From Cellulomonas edaphi (GTDB taxonomy: Bacteria > Actinomycetota > Actinomycetes > Actinomycetales > Cellulomonadaceae), in the NCBI RefSeq assembly GCF_030362815.1, contig NZ_JAUCGR010000002.1, positions 1 through 64,000 of the forward strand: DNA of 64,000 bases, given 5' to 3'. A program made the position numbers and the translations under genes. Every line of letters starts with the position of its first letter. The first letter of the stretch is position 1. This document shows positions 63,963 to 64,000 of this stretch, piece by piece. The notes beneath the pieces are model-generated. The model was not told the origin of the DNA, made no database searches, and was given only the letters and a program-made list of their open reading frames with translations.

Positions 63963-64000
63963 GTCCGGGTGGCGGAATGGCAGACGCGCTAGCTTGAGGT
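63963..64000 (+). tRNA. tRNA-Leu (anticodon GAG), 5' part
   Basis: Starts GTCCGGGTGGCGGAATGG, the usual 5' acceptor and D-arm of tRNA-Leu. The anticodon stem CTAGC (63989-63993) is followed by loop TTGAGGT, placing anticodon GAG at 63996-63998 (reads CTC/CTT). The window ends at the last loop base, so the long variable arm, T-arm and acceptor 3' half are outside. Confidence 0.93.

Overview
The window is chromosomal DNA from a high-GC actinobacterium. Gene content and order (tlyA-nadK-recN-steA-steB, pyrG-NUDIX, a complete suf operon, divergent glgC/glgA, a fabG-fabI pair, imuA'-imuB-dnaE2) point to the Actinobacteria. The absence of mycolate genes in the stretch and the general style suggest Micrococcales, perhaps Cellulomonadaceae; this taxonomic guess is inference from gene content only. 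There is no insertion sequence, phage gene or CRISPR array. Nearly every base is coding, and the many long antisense frames are GC-rich shadows.

Layout. 1-488: the 3' end of a 5S rRNA, a strong terminator and a 374-base spacer. 489-14845 (+): a cell-envelope and housekeeping block that follows the order I recall for the M. tuberculosis Rv1691-Rv1700 region. It holds a Tyr/Gly/Arg-repeat protein with a helical C-terminal domain, HAD phosphatase, a small protein, TlyA, NAD kinase, RecN, SteA, SteB/MctB, an MraY-like protein, a MurJ-like flippase, CTP synthase and a NUDIX hydrolase. 14907-19497 (-): two ABC-2 exporters flanking heme A synthase. 19745-26597 (+): sufR-sufB-sufD-Rieske ferredoxin-sufC-(hairpin)-sufS-sufU-sufT. 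26635-30159 (-): GNAT, neutral zinc metallopeptidase and a biotin ECF transporter. 30340-35601: ABC-F protein, SURF1 and two small genes, the fabG-fabI fatty-acid pair and a SixA-like phosphatase. 35605-39693: serB, glgC, glgA and an unknown gene. 39791-46765 (+): ABC ATPase, NfeD plus an SPFH protein, and a TetR-controlled asymmetric heterodimeric ABC exporter. 46848-51901 (+): a 960-residue membrane protein carrying a split hydrolase signature, an MFS transporter and an rRNA/tRNA 2'-O-methyltransferase. 51917-54166 (-): small secreted protein, YbaK-type deacylase, PEBP and a Pr6Pr-like membrane protein. 54386-60760 (+): an SOS-controlled mutasome. 60769-63832: secreted HExxH protein, DapA-family aldolase and AI-2E/PerM-type transporter. 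63963-64000: the first half of tRNA-Leu(GAG).

Regulation. A recurring TANNNT hexamer lies 6-8 nt before the start codon of about fifteen first genes. This implies leaderless transcripts and fixes several GTG starts. The clearest regulated sites are a perfect LexA box on a TTGACA promoter upstream of imuA', a 7-2-7 palindrome in the spacer of the tetR promoter, and a 7-7-7 inverted repeat in front of an ABC exporter whose left half and spacer recur upstream of the second exporter.

Most unusual items: the SYG/RG-repeat disordered protein next to an rRNA operon; the membrane-split hydrolase; the DnaE2 with a roughly 115-residue disordered insertion; and the duplicated operator-like element.
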